A stretch of DNA of 64,000 nucleotides, taken from contig LVBV01000007.1 in the NCBI GenBank assembly GCA_001604565.1, positions 101,775 to 165,774 of the forward strand, read 5' to 3'. Position 1 is the first letter of the stretch; every line of letters begins with the position of its first letter. This DNA comes from Puniceicoccales bacterium Verruco_01. GTDB taxonomy: Bacteria; Verrucomicrobiota; Verrucomicrobiia; Opitutales; Oceanipulchritudinaceae. The notes under the pieces were generated by a model. It was given only the letters and a program-made list of their open reading frames with translations. It was not told the DNA's origin and made no database searches. Made by a program: the position numbers and the translations under genes. This document shows, in pieces, positions 26,969 through 35,622 of this stretch.

Positions 26969-28318
26969 ATGAATACGTTTTTCAAAGACATCCGTTCGAT
27001 GGCGTCGCTCGGTGTGCCGCTGGTCATCGCGCAGCTCTGCCTGATGGCGATGGCCCTCACCGACGCGATCATGGTGGGACGGGGCGTGGGAACCGAGGCC
27101 CTGGCCGCGATGGCCCTCGGCCTTTCCTTCGTCAACGTCCCCTTCATCGCCCTGTACGGTTTTTCGAGCGCCACGAGCATCCTGACGGCGCGCACCTTCG
27201 GCTCCGGCAAAATGACAGAGCTGCCGGTCATCCTGCGGCACGGAATCTTCCTTTCCGCCGCCTCGGCGGTGGTGGTGGGCCTTGGTACGCTCTGGTTCTT
27301 CAACCATCTGGAGTGGTTGGATTACCTCGGTCAGCCCCCGGAGCTGATCCCGATCGCCCGGCCCTACCTGTATTTCTACACGGCGGCCTTCCTCTTCATG
27401 CTCTGCGGCGGCAACCTGCGGGCGTATTGCGAGTCGCAGAACCGGGCGTGGCTGCCACTGTACGTGATTCTGGGGTCCATCGTGGCGAATGCGGTTCTCG
27501 ACTACGCCTTCATCTACGGCGTCTTCGGCCTGCCGAAGATGGGTCTTCCGGGCGCGGGCATGGCCACGCTTCTCTGCTCGTTCGGCCAGTTCGTGGTTCT
27601 TTTGACCGTGGTTTTGAAGAGCAACCTGCACCTCACCTTCAGGGAACTTGTCCGGCCCGCGATTCTGCGGGACTTCACCGCGCGGCACTTGCGCCTTGGC
27701 ATCCCGACGGCGCTCCAGATCGGCGTGGAGATCGGCGCGATGTCGATCGTCGCCATGTTCGCGGGCATGGTGAGCGCCTCGACCCTCGCCGCGCACCACG
27801 TGACGATGCAGGTGGCGTCCTTTTCCTTCATGGTGCCGATGGGCATGTCCTTTGCGGTGTCGATCCGCGTGAGCCAGGCCGCGGGCGCCAACGACCGGGC
27901 TCGGGTGATCTCTATCGCAAGGAGCGGTCTCACCTTCGCCGCCTGCTGGATGGGGGGTATGACGATCCTGCTGGTCGGCCTCCATTCGGTCATTCCGTGG
28001 GCCTTCACGCGCGATCCGGAGGTGGCGGCGATGGCGGCCTCCTTCCTCGTCGTGGCGGGGCTCTTCCAGGTCTTCGACGGGGTGCAGTGCACCTCCATCG
28101 GCGCGCTCCGAGGCCTCAAGGACGTGAACGCGCCGACCCTCATCGTCACCCTCATCTACTGGGTGTTCGAGATCCCCGTCTCGTGGCTTCTCTGCTTCAA
28201 GGCGGGCCTTTGGGGCCTCGGTGTGTGGATCGCGCTGTTTCTGGGTCTCATCCTGTCGGCCACCTTCCTCACCAGCCGCCTGCGTCGCGTGGCGGCGAGC
28301 AAGGTGCTGACGGACTGA
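26969..28318 (+). CDS. MATE family efflux transporter
   Basis: A 449-residue polytopic membrane protein with about twelve hydrophobic segments in two halves. Family features include the start MASLGVPLVIAQLCLMAMAL with TDAIMVGRGVGTEALAAMAL, and the second-half counterpart GIPTALQIGVEIGAMSIVAM with VSASTLAAHHVTMQVASFSF. Members export drugs or metabolites in exchange for Na+ or H+ (NorM-type). The substrate is unknown. It converges on the outer-membrane protein gene across a shared terminator. Confidence 0.9.
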   Translation: MNTFFKDIRSMASLGVPLVIAQLCLMAMALTDAIMVGRGVGTEALAAMALGLSFVNVPFIALYGFSSATSILTARTFGSGKMTELPVILRHGIFLSAASAVVVGLGTLWFFNHLEWLDYLGQPPELIPIARPYLYFYTAAFLFMLCGGNLRAYCESQNRAWLPLYVILGSIVANAVLDYAFIYGVFGLPKMGLPGAGMATLLCSFGQFVVLLTVVLKSNLHLTFRELVRPAILRDFTARHLRLGIPTALQIGVEIGAMSIVAMFAGMVSASTLAAHHVTMQVASFSFMVPMGMSFAVSIRVSQAAGANDRARVISIARSGLTFAACWMGGMTILLVGLHSVIPWAFTRDPEVAAMAASFLVVAGLFQVFDGVQCTSIGALRGLKDVNAPTLIVTLIYWVFEIPVSWLLCFKAGLWGLGVWIALFLGLILSATFLTSRLRRVAASKVLTD

Positions 28319-28351
28319 GAATCCCGTCCGCCCGATCTTTCCGTACGCGAA

Positions 28352-28379
28352 AACCCCCGGGCGACATCGTCCGGGGGTT
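28352..28379. terminator. Bidirectional terminator between MATE and outer-membrane protein genes
   Basis: A 9-bp stem AACCCCCGG/CCGGGGGTT (28352-28360 with 28371-28379) with a CGA/TCG inner stem. It is flanked by AAAA on the left and TTCTTTG on the right, serving both convergent genes. Confidence 0.8.
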
Positions 28380-28403
28380 CTTTGTTCAAAGAAAAAGCTT
28401 TTT

Positions 28404-29498
28404 CTAGAAGGCCCAAGTGAAGCCCGTGCGCATCATGTAGGTGGAACTGGCATCCACTTCGATGCGATGGCCGTACTTGGTGGTGTCGGTGTAGGACTGC
28501 GCCGTCTGCGCCTGAATCGAGCTGTAAATCGTCACCTTGCGGTTGATGCGGTAGTGGGCGCCGACATCACCCCATGCGCCGAAGAGCACCTTCATCGACG
28601 TCTTGGTACCTTTTGCTTCGATGTTCACGTCGCCGGATTCCAGCGGGGCAGTGTAGGTCTCGTCCCAGGCAAAACGAGTCGAGGCGCCGATGAGCGAAAG
28701 GCCGCCGCTGAAGCGGAGGATGAAACGGCGGGAAAGGGAGAAGTTGTAAACCCCGCCGATCTTCATCGTCATGAAGGCGGCGTTCATCTTCCACGTGCCG
28801 GAAGCCGTCACTGTGCCGAGGTCCGTGGAACCGAGGAAGGTGGGATCGCCAAGATAGATGTAGGCCTCGGGACGCTCTGGCGAGAAAACGATGGGGCGGT
28901 AGAAACTTCCGGTGAAGCCGTCGCGGCCTTCGAGACCGATGCCGTGGTAAAGGTAGGAATCCGCCGTCATGCGAACTTCCCACTCCGCGCTGTGGGCGAA
29001 GGAGAAGCCGGCGTTGTTGAGGCCAACGACGAAACCGAAACGGCGCCGGTTGTCGAAGTAATGGGTCCAGTCCACCTCCATGCCCAGCATGGCCGCCGAG
29101 TCATGGTCCTTTTCAAAGGTACCGCCGGTGGCCGCCGCCTTCACCGAGGACATCTTCAGGTAATCGCCCGCGTAATTGGGATTGCCCTGGGCGTCGCTCA
29201 CCTGAAGCAGGCTTGTGAACTTGAAACTGTAGGTCTTGTCGTCGGGAGTGTCCGTGTAACTCACGTGATCCTTGAGGACATAACCGTCGTGAAAAATACC
29301 ATTGCTGGCCGACCCGTAGATGGAATCGGTGACGTTGCCCAAATCAGTCATTTTGGCCGAATACGGCGAAATGAACGTGGTGGAAACGCTGAACTCGTCG
29401 AGCATTTCCGGGGGTCTGCGCAGCATGTACCTCTGGGCCGAGGCCTGGCTGGCGAAAAGGGCTAGGGCGCATAGACCCGGGAATAGGAAGCGTTGCAT
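28404..29498 (-). CDS. Predicted outer-membrane beta-barrel protein, unknown function
   Basis: A 364-residue exported protein. A signal peptide (RFLFPGLCALALFASQASA) is followed by alternating amphipathic strands rich in aromatic residues, and the last residue is Phe (RTGFTWAF), as expected for BAM-assembled barrels. No family is recognised. Segments such as FGFVVGLNNAGFSFAHSAEW, FILRFSGGLSLIGAS and AHYRINRKVTIYSSIQAQTA are typical antiparallel barrel strands. ATG 29498 opens the signal peptide; an in-frame start 18 bp earlier is less likely. It may be a porin-like or autotransporter-type surface protein. Confidence 0.7.
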   Translation of the reverse strand: MQRFLFPGLCALALFASQASAQRYMLRRPPEMLDEFSVSTTFISPYSAKMTDLGNVTDSIYGSASNGIFHDGYVLKDHVSYTDTPDDKTYSFKFTSLLQVSDAQGNPNYAGDYLKMSSVKAAATGGTFEKDHDSAAMLGMEVDWTHYFDNRRRFGFVVGLNNAGFSFAHSAEWEVRMTADSYLYHGIGLEGRDGFTGSFYRPIVFSPERPEAYIYLGDPTFLGSTDLGTVTASGTWKMNAAFMTMKIGGVYNFSLSRRFILRFSGGLSLIGASTRFAWDETYTAPLESGDVNIEAKGTKTSMKVLFGAWGDVGAHYRINRKVTIYSSIQAQTAQSYTDTTKYGHRIEVDASSTYMMRTGFTWAF

Positions 29499-30607
29499 GG
29501 GTTGGGAGTAGATCAATAGGGAGACACCGGGGTGTCAAACCTGTTCCGGGGCTCGCGCGTTCTGTGCGATGGGTCGCGGAAGGCGCTCCGTCCGGAGGGG
29601 AAGGCTTCTTCGTAGAAAAACGAGCGCTGCCCGGTTGGCGGAACGGGCCGGTGCAAAGTCCCGGAAGGAGCCGTTTTCTACTGACGGGTTGTCAGTTTCA
29701 TGTTGCTCCTTGAGAACTGGCTCACGTCGATCCGCACCGATGACGGAACGGGTTTTCCACGCACTGCGCGGGGATCACCACGGCCTGAGCATCCAGATGG
29801 AGGGGCGCCTTGCGATCGGCTCCTGCTTCCTTGAGACGGGCGACAACCGAGTCCGGAATGGAGGAGATGGCCAGCGTCGGGGCCGGGGCTTGTTCGGATT
29901 GGAGGCGAAGAAATCCGTGTTCAGGAGGAGGCGCGCCTCGTCCGTGGAGATGGAAATGCGTTTGCTGAAAAGCGAGTTTGCGCTCTCCTCGCCGGGTTTC
30001 ATGTCTAGGAACCACTGGAGGGCAGGTCGTAACGCAGCCGTTCGCGGAGCTGGCGTTCGCTGCGCAGGCTGGGTCCATGACCCTGCCCGCGATGCCAACG
30101 CCGCTGGAGACGCAAATAGCTGTTGCCCTTCGGGTTGCGTTCCAAGACGCCTTCCGCGGCGTTTGCTTTGGACGCAGGGCTGCTGGCCCAGCCTGTCCAA
30201 AGCCGCCTTGCGGAAAGGCGTCTTGAGAACGCAACGGCGCACACCGGGGCCTTTTTTAGCAGCCTGCTAAGGTCACGAGGTCGTTTTCGTCTCGCTGGAC
30301 GTGGATCACTTCAACACGAGGGCGACGGGTGTGACGCAGACCCACGCGGTCGTTGGACGCAGCGCCGTGGGCCGCATCACCGGCCTCACGCTCGACAGCG
30401 AATCGGACAGGGCGAGCTGGCAAACCATCCATCTTGTGAACGGTCTTCGGAAGGAACCGAGAACCGTCCGCCGGCCAACGCGCCGGCCTGACCGGCCTCG
30501 GGTTATCGCCCGAGCCGATTTCCGCTCGTCCATCGTCAAAATTGACCAGCCCGAACCCTGCCTGCGGGCTCGACCGGAAGAATAGGCGGGGTAGTCTTTC
30601 CCGCATC
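29499..30607. other. 1.1-kb region without a supportable gene
   Basis: Several moderately long open frames exist on both strands (for example minus 29722-30234 and 30256-30609, plus 29569-30270), but none has a recognisable domain and they interrupt one another. Between 29,700 and 30,010 the minus strand shows protein-like segments in different frames, which could be a decayed gene. A CTGAC-N5-GTCAG palindrome lies at 29681-29695 and a 102-nt hairpin at 30134-30235. The left end must hold the promoter of the outer-membrane protein gene and the right end that of the esterase. Confidence 0.45.
30134..30235. repeat. 102-nt long imperfect hairpin
   Basis: The outer arms 30134-30153 and 30215-30235 (GTTGCGTTCCAAGACGCCTT against its complement, one bulge) enclose a second paired zone ending in CTTTGGAC/GTCCAAAG (30166-30173 with 30195-30202) and a 21-nt loop region. 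A T6 run follows at 30252-30257. It could be an RNA structure, a REP/MITE-type element or a relic of one. Confidence 0.6.
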
Positions 30608-31510
30608 ATGTCACTCCATTTCCTCCGCCGCGTTCTTTCCCGTCTTTCACTGGGCTTTCTGGCCCTTGCAGCCTTTGCCGCGCCGACCGCTTCGGCCCGG
30701 GTCGTGGAGGGCCTGACCGTGGAGAGCAAGATTCTCGGGCACCCCGTCCGCTACAGCGTGTATCTGCCCCCGGACTACGACACCTCGGAGCGCTCGTATC
30801 CGGTCGTCTATCTCCTCCACGGCTTCAGCGACGACGAGACGGCTTGGGTGCAGCTTGGCGAGATCCAGCAGGTGGCGGACCACGGCATCGCCCGGGGGGA
30901 ACTGGCCCCGATGATCCTCGTCATGCCCGACGGCGGGCGGAGCTGGTACATCAACAGCTTCGACGGCAGCGTGCGCTACGAGGACTTTTTCTTTGGGGAA
31001 TTCATCCCGGCGGTGGAGGGACGCTTCCGCATACGGGCCAACCGGTACAATCGCGCTATGGCGGGGCTTTCGATGGGCGGATACGGCTCGCTTTACTACT
31101 GCATGAAGCATCCTGACATGTTCGTCTCCTGCGCCGCCCTCAGCGCGGGCATCGAGGACGAGGACATGCTCCTCGGCAAGGACCAGAAGGGCTGGGACAA
31201 CCTCTTTGCCGTCCCCTACGGAGCGGGTCTTGCCGGTCGGGACCGCCTCACGCGGCACGTGAAGGAGACGAGCGTCCTCGACATCGCCCGCAGCCTCGAC
31301 AAGGAGGCGCTTTCCTCGGTTCACTACTACTTGGATTTCGGCGACAAGGATTACCTCGGCAAGGGGAATGCCGAACTGCACATCATTTTCTTGGAACGCG
31401 GCATTGCACACGAGGCTCGGATGCGCGACGGTGGGCACAACTGGACCTACTGGCGAACGGGCATCGGGGACGCCCTCGCCTTCATCAGCGGCGACTTCCA
31501 CCGCAGGTAG
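30608..31510 (+). CDS. Secreted esterase, esterase D / CE1-like alpha-beta hydrolase
   Basis: A 300-residue exported hydrolase of the putative esterase family (feruloyl/acetylxylan esterase CE1-like, esterase D). A signal peptide ends near TASA. The fold shows YPVVYLLHGFSDDETAW (oxyanion loop), the nucleophile elbow GLSMGGYGS and a C-terminal DGGHNWTYWR carrying the catalytic His. In this context it plausibly de-esterifies plant polysaccharide or releases ferulate. ATG 30608 opens the signal sequence. It converges on the LuxR-type regulator and is the left end of the carbohydrate-related cluster. Confidence 0.82.
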   Translation: MSLHFLRRVLSRLSLGFLALAAFAAPTASARVVEGLTVESKILGHPVRYSVYLPPDYDTSERSYPVVYLLHGFSDDETAWVQLGEIQQVADHGIARGELAPMILVMPDGGRSWYINSFDGSVRYEDFFFGEFIPAVEGRFRIRANRYNRAMAGLSMGGYGSLYYCMKHPDMFVSCAALSAGIEDEDMLLGKDQKGWDNLFAVPYGAGLAGRDRLTRHVKETSVLDIARSLDKEALSSVHYYLDFGDKDYLGKGNAELHIIFLERGIAHEARMRDGGHNWTYWRTGIGDALAFISGDFHRR

Positions 31511-31541
31511 CGGTTCCGCCGTGGAGCGGGAGCCCCGCGCG

Positions 31542-32198
31542 TCATTCCGCCTGCGGGTTCCGGAGGGCGATCAGGTGCGGGAACTTGGCGACCGCCTGAC
31601 CGCGGGAGCGCACGTGCAGCTTGTCGTAGATGTTCCGGATGTGCGTGTTGACCGTCGGGACGCTGAGGGTGAGCAGGTCCGCGATCTCCTTGTAAAGGTA
31701 TCCCTGTGCGAGCAGTTCCAGAACCTGACGCTCGCGCGGGGAAAGGTGGGGGCTGTCGCCCTTTGGTTGCGGCGCGGCCTGGAAGAAGCGCACCACCTTG
31801 CGTGCGATGCTGCCCGTCATCGGCGAGCCGCCGTTCCGCACCGAGCGCAGCGCCGCGAGAAGTTCGTCCAGCGGGGTCTGTTTCAAGAGGTAGCCCGAGG
31901 CCCCGGCGGCCAGCGCGTCGAAGAGATGCTCCGAATCCTCGTACACGGTGACCATCACGAACTGGGTGTCCGGCATGAGGGGCTTTAACTGGCGGACGCA
32001 CTCGATGCCGGAGAGTTTGGGCAGGTTGATGTCCATCATCACCACGTCCGGCGCGATCTTCGGCAGGGCGCGGATCGCCTCCTCGGCGCTGCCGTGCTGG
32101 CTCGCGCAGGCAAAGCCCTCCGCTCCGGAAAGCCAGAGCGAGATCAGTTGACGCGCCTGCACGTCGTCCTCAACGAGGGACACCCGTATCGTCTCCAT
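31542..32198 (-). CDS. NarL/LuxR-type response regulator
   Basis: A 218-residue regulator with an N-terminal receiver (VSLVEDDVQARQL, phospho-acceptor in VVMMDINLPKLSG, switch Thr and Lys in GYLLKQT) and a C-terminal LuxR helix-turn-helix (LSPRERQVLELLAQGYLYKE, SVPTVNTHIRNIYDKL). It starts 39 bp downstream of the propeller histidine kinase stop on the same strand, and the two almost certainly form a two-component system. The likely target is the divergent TonB-dependent receptor and the esterase/GH31 genes nearby (inference). Confidence 0.9.
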   Translation of the reverse strand: METIRVSLVEDDVQARQLISLWLSGAEGFACASQHGSAEEAIRALPKIAPDVVMMDINLPKLSGIECVRQLKPLMPDTQFVMVTVYEDSEHLFDALAAGASGYLLKQTPLDELLAALRSVRNGGSPMTGSIARKVVRFFQAAPQPKGDSPHLSPRERQVLELLAQGYLYKEIADLLTLSVPTVNTHIRNIYDKLHVRSRGQAVAKFPHLIALRNPQAE

Positions 32199-32237
32199 GA
32201 TCTCAGAATACGTCAGAAAGTGGAATTGTGGAAATCG

Positions 32238-35228
32238 TCAAATGTCATGAGGCGGCGCGTCGGGATTCTCCGCCGGGACGACGAATTTCACCTCGGTGCC
32301 CCGTCCCGGCGCGCTAGTGATTTCGCACCTTCCGCCCAGCTCCTCCATCCGGCGGCGCATGGAGGCCAGTCCGTTGCCGCCGGTGCCGGCGGGGCGGGGC
32401 GTTTCGGGAAGGCCGGTTCCGTTGTCCGCCACGGTCAGGATGAATTCGGAGGGCGTTGCCGAGAGGGTGAGGGTCACCTGGCTTGCCCCGGCGTGCTTGA
32501 CGACGTTGTTCAGCGCCTCCTTGCAGGCGAGGAAGAGATGGTGGCGCTTTTCCGAGGACACGGGCCACGAAGTGAGGTCCAGCGGGAAGTGCCAGCGGCA
32601 GGCGATCCCCGCGCCGGAAAGGAATTCCTGCGAGTAGGCGGCGATGTAGGTGGCGACGCTGTCGAGCGAGTCGCGGCAGGGATTCACCGCCCAGACGATC
32701 TCGTCCATCGTGCGCGTGGAGTCCCTCGCGGCCTGGTAGATGCGTTCGAGCTGTTCGGTCGCCTGTTCGGGGGAGTCCGCGAGATCCCGGCGCGCGGTCT
32801 GCGCCAGAAGCGCGATGCGTGTGAGACTCGCGCCCAAGTCGTCGTGGATGTCCTTGGAGATGCGGCTGCGCTCCCTTTCGATCGCCTGCCTGCGGCGGAG
32901 CTTCTCCACTCTGCGCTTCCAGCGGCGGCGGTTGAGGGCGATGGCCGTCACAACCAGAAGCAGCACGGCGCTCCCGTAGGTGGTCATGCGAAACCACCAC
33001 GTTTGCCAGAAAAAGGGGCGGATCGTGATCCCGATTTCCGCGGGTCGAAGGCTCCACACGCCGTGGCTGTTGGCCGCGCGCACGCGGAAGCGGTAGGCGC
33101 CGGGGGGAATGAAGCTGTAGGAGGCGCTGCGGTTCGGACCGCCGTCCACCCAGCCGTTATCCAGACCGACCAGTTGGTACTGGAAGCGCACGTTTTCCGG
33201 CGCGATGAAGGTGGAGGCCGCGAATTTGAAGACGAAGCGGCTCTTCCCCGGCGGGACCACGCGGCGTCCGTCCGTCCCGGCGACCGGGATTTCCTCGCCG
33301 TCGGCGGTGCATTCCTCCAGCATGACAAGAGGCGCTGTCTGGTTGATGCGGACGTTTGCGGGATCGGTCTTCACGAGGCCCCGCCGGGTGGAGTACCAGA
33401 GATCCCCCTCCGGCGTGAGGAGCCCCGGGCCCGATCCTTCCACCGAGGGCAGGCCGTCCCAGGTGTTGAAGACGGGGTAGTTGAGCGGTGCCTTCCCGCC
33501 GCCCGCAAGGGTGCCCAGGACCTGTTTGTCCACGCGGGCGATGCCGCCCAGGGTACACATCCAGAAATACCCGTGCCCGTCGTCGAGGATGTCGCGCACA
33601 CTGGTGACGGTCAGCCCCGCGGACGGACCGACGGACCGGATCCGTCCGTTTTTGATCTGTTGCAGTCCGGCGGCGAGGGTGCCGACCCAGAGGCCGCCGT
33701 CCCCGTCGGGGTGGAGGCTCAGAACATGTTCGTCGGAAAGGCCCTCGGATTTGCCGAAGAGCTCCCACTTCCCGTCCGCAAGGTGCGCCACGCCCTGCCC
33801 GAGGGTGCCGACCCAGAGGCTTCCGTCGGAATCCTCCTTGAGCGCGCGGATCACCGTGCGCAGCCACGGAGTGGCAACCTGCCGGACCGCGCCGTCCGGA
33901 CTCTCGCGGAAAAGCCCGTCCACGCCGCCGATCCAGAGCCCCCCGTCGCGCGCCGGTTCAAAGACCGGTGCCGTTTCATTCGGTTTGGCGACCTCGGCGA
34001 CAGGGTGAAAGACCCCGTTCTCTCGCACGCAGGCCCCGCCGCCCCAGGTGCCCACCCACAGCCGCCCGGCCCCGTCCTCGGCGATGGACCAGACGTAGCG
34101 GTTCCCCGCCACGGCGTGGATGTCCACCTGGTTCCAGTCCCGTCCGTCGAAGCGGTACAGTCCCGCGCCCTCGGTGCCCACCCAAAGGGTGCCGTCGCGG
34201 CTGCGGAAGACCGAAGTCGGAGGCCGGCGCTCCCAGTCGTCGGGAGAGGCGACCTTTTCGAAGACGGTCTTCTGCATCGCGACAACACCTCCGTTGCCGA
34301 GGCCCACCCAGAGCGTGCCCTCGGCGTCCACGGAGAGATTCTTGACCCAGTTGTCGCCAAGGCCCGAGGCTTCGTCGAAATGGCGGCTCTCCCCGGACTT
34401 GGAGAAAAGGTAGAGTCCGTTTTCGGACGTGCCGACCGCAAGATTGCCGTCCGGGAGCTCGCGCAGGGCGCTGACGTTCATTGTAACGGGCCGGGAAAGC
34501 GGCACTTCCCCGACTTTTGTTCCGGCCACCCATCGTTCGATCCTGCCGCTGTAGAGTACCCACATTCCGCCCTGCAACCCGGGGCCGATGCAGAGGACGG
34601 GAGCCTCCGTCTCCACGGGGTGAAGGGCGCCCTCTGCAAGGTATTCCAGCGATCCGTGGCGCAGAACCCACACCCGTCCCGCGCCGCTCTCGACGACGAG
34701 CTGGCTCAGTGTCCACACCTTCACGCTCGGGGTTTCAAAGGGAAATTCGAGCTTGTCCGCCAGCCGCAGGAGGTTCCTGTTGCGGTCCACCATCCACACG
34801 TTTCCGGCGCCGTCCTCGACAATGCGGTCGAAGCCGCGCCCGGGAAAGGAGGCGGCAAGTTCGATGCCGCTGCCCTGCATCCGCAGGATGTTCCCCGCGT
34901 CGTCGGCGATCCAGAGTCCGCCCCCGCGCGCGTTTGCAAGCGCCACGACCCCGCCACCCTCGTGGAAGGCGGGGGTGTTGCCCGCGTCGAAGGTGACGAA
35001 GCGCTCCCCGTCGAAGCGGACCAGTCCCCCGTAGGTCGCCAGCCACAGATACCCGCCGTCCCCCTGCAGGACGTCGCTCACCGTGTTCTGGGGCAGGCCC
35101 TGCTCCTGTTGCCACTGGTGCACGGAATAGTTGAAGGGCTCCTCGACCGGCACAGCCGCACGCGCCGCTGGCACAAACAGTTGCAGCAGCAATGCGACAT
35201 GCAGCGGAAACCTGGCACGGGTTCTCAC
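32238..35228 (-). CDS. Two-component sensor kinase with extracytoplasmic propeller and Y_Y_Y domains
   Basis: A 996-residue kinase. A signal/anchor (LHVALLLQLFVPAARA) is followed by about fourteen propeller repeats of the two-component-regulator type (DVLQGDGGYLWLATYGGLVR, LWVGTLGQGVAHL), a Y_Y_Y domain (FQYQLVGLDNGWVDGGPNRS), one transmembrane helix (SAVLLLVVTAIALNR), a HisKA_3 H-box (RSRISKDIHDDLGASLTRIA) and HATPase motifs (NVVKHAGASQV, DNGTGLPE, GNGLASMRRR). This architecture senses oligosaccharides in Bacteroidetes hybrid systems; here the regulator is a separate gene just downstream. Divergent from the TonB receptor. Confidence 0.93.
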   Translation of the reverse strand: MRTRARFPLHVALLLQLFVPAARAAVPVEEPFNYSVHQWQQEQGLPQNTVSDVLQGDGGYLWLATYGGLVRFDGERFVTFDAGNTPAFHEGGGVVALANARGGGLWIADDAGNILRMQGSGIELAASFPGRGFDRIVEDGAGNVWMVDRNRNLLRLADKLEFPFETPSVKVWTLSQLVVESGAGRVWVLRHGSLEYLAEGALHPVETEAPVLCIGPGLQGGMWVLYSGRIERWVAGTKVGEVPLSRPVTMNVSALRELPDGNLAVGTSENGLYLFSKSGESRHFDEASGLGDNWVKNLSVDAEGTLWVGLGNGGVVAMQKTVFEKVASPDDWERRPPTSVFRSRDGTLWVGTEGAGLYRFDGRDWNQVDIHAVAGNRYVWSIAEDGAGRLWVGTWGGGACVRENGVFHPVAEVAKPNETAPVFEPARDGGLWIGGVDGLFRESPDGAVRQVATPWLRTVIRALKEDSDGSLWVGTLGQGVAHLADGKWELFGKSEGLSDEHVLSLHPDGDGGLWVGTLAAGLQQIKNGRIRSVGPSAGLTVTSVRDILDDGHGYFWMCTLGGIARVDKQVLGTLAGGGKAPLNYPVFNTWDGLPSVEGSGPGLLTPEGDLWYSTRRGLVKTDPANVRINQTAPLVMLEECTADGEEIPVAGTDGRRVVPPGKSRFVFKFAASTFIAPENVRFQYQLVGLDNGWVDGGPNRSASYSFIPPGAYRFRVRAANSHGVWSLRPAEIGITIRPFFWQTWWFRMTTYGSAVLLLVVTAIALNRRRWKRRVEKLRRRQAIERERSRISKDIHDDLGASLTRIALLAQTARRDLADSPEQATEQLERIYQAARDSTRTMDEIVWAVNPCRDSLDSVATYIAAYSQEFLSGAGIACRWHFPLDLTSWPVSSEKRHHLFLACKEALNNVVKHAGASQVTLTLSATPSEFILTVADNGTGLPETPRPAGTGGNGLASMRRRMEELGGRCEITSAPGRGTEVKFVVPAENPDAPPHDI

Positions 35229-35622
35229 GGTCGGGATCGGAAGGCTATCCCCCTGGCGGCGGGGCAGTCAAGTGGCACGGTCCGGGAGAGCGGCGCGACC
35301 TCGCTGCGCGTCTTCACCCCCTCTTCGGTCCACGGATTCCGAGAATAAGGGATTCTGTTTTGCTCTCACATCGTCAATTATGATTAGGTTCCGTCGCGGG
35401 GAAGGGGATCCTGCCCCGCCGAAACGGCCGTTTCCCGCACATTTACGCGGGTTCCCGCGCTCTTCATGAATTCTGACGATAGAATTTCGGGGTGGTCGCT
35501 CCCTATACTGGCAGGGTCAGAAACAGGTTGCCATGCTGCGCACGCATCGCCGGTCAATCCGCCGGTTGTGGGCGCGCCGCGGGCAGCTACCCAAGGTGAA
35601 ACCCAAGAACCCCTATTGTCAC
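35229..35622. other. Divergent regulatory gap, sensor kinase / TonB receptor
   Basis: 394 bp with no gene. It should contain promoters in both directions. A TATACT box at 35504-35509 is a weak -10 candidate for the receptor; a TTGACG on the minus strand at 35372-35377 is a possible -35 for the kinase but lacks a well-spaced -10. Several GC-rich inverted segments occur around 35400-35460. Confidence 0.4.

Noticed and set aside
30134..30235. Integron attC site
   Set aside because: The terminal RYYYAAC/GTTRRRY core sites are not present at the arms of the hairpin.
32094..35348. Open frame of about 1,080 codons antisense to the propeller kinase
   Set aside because: It mirrors the GC-rich codon pattern of the real kinase gene, is Arg/Gly/Pro-rich and has no domain; the kinase on the other strand is complete and motif-bearing.
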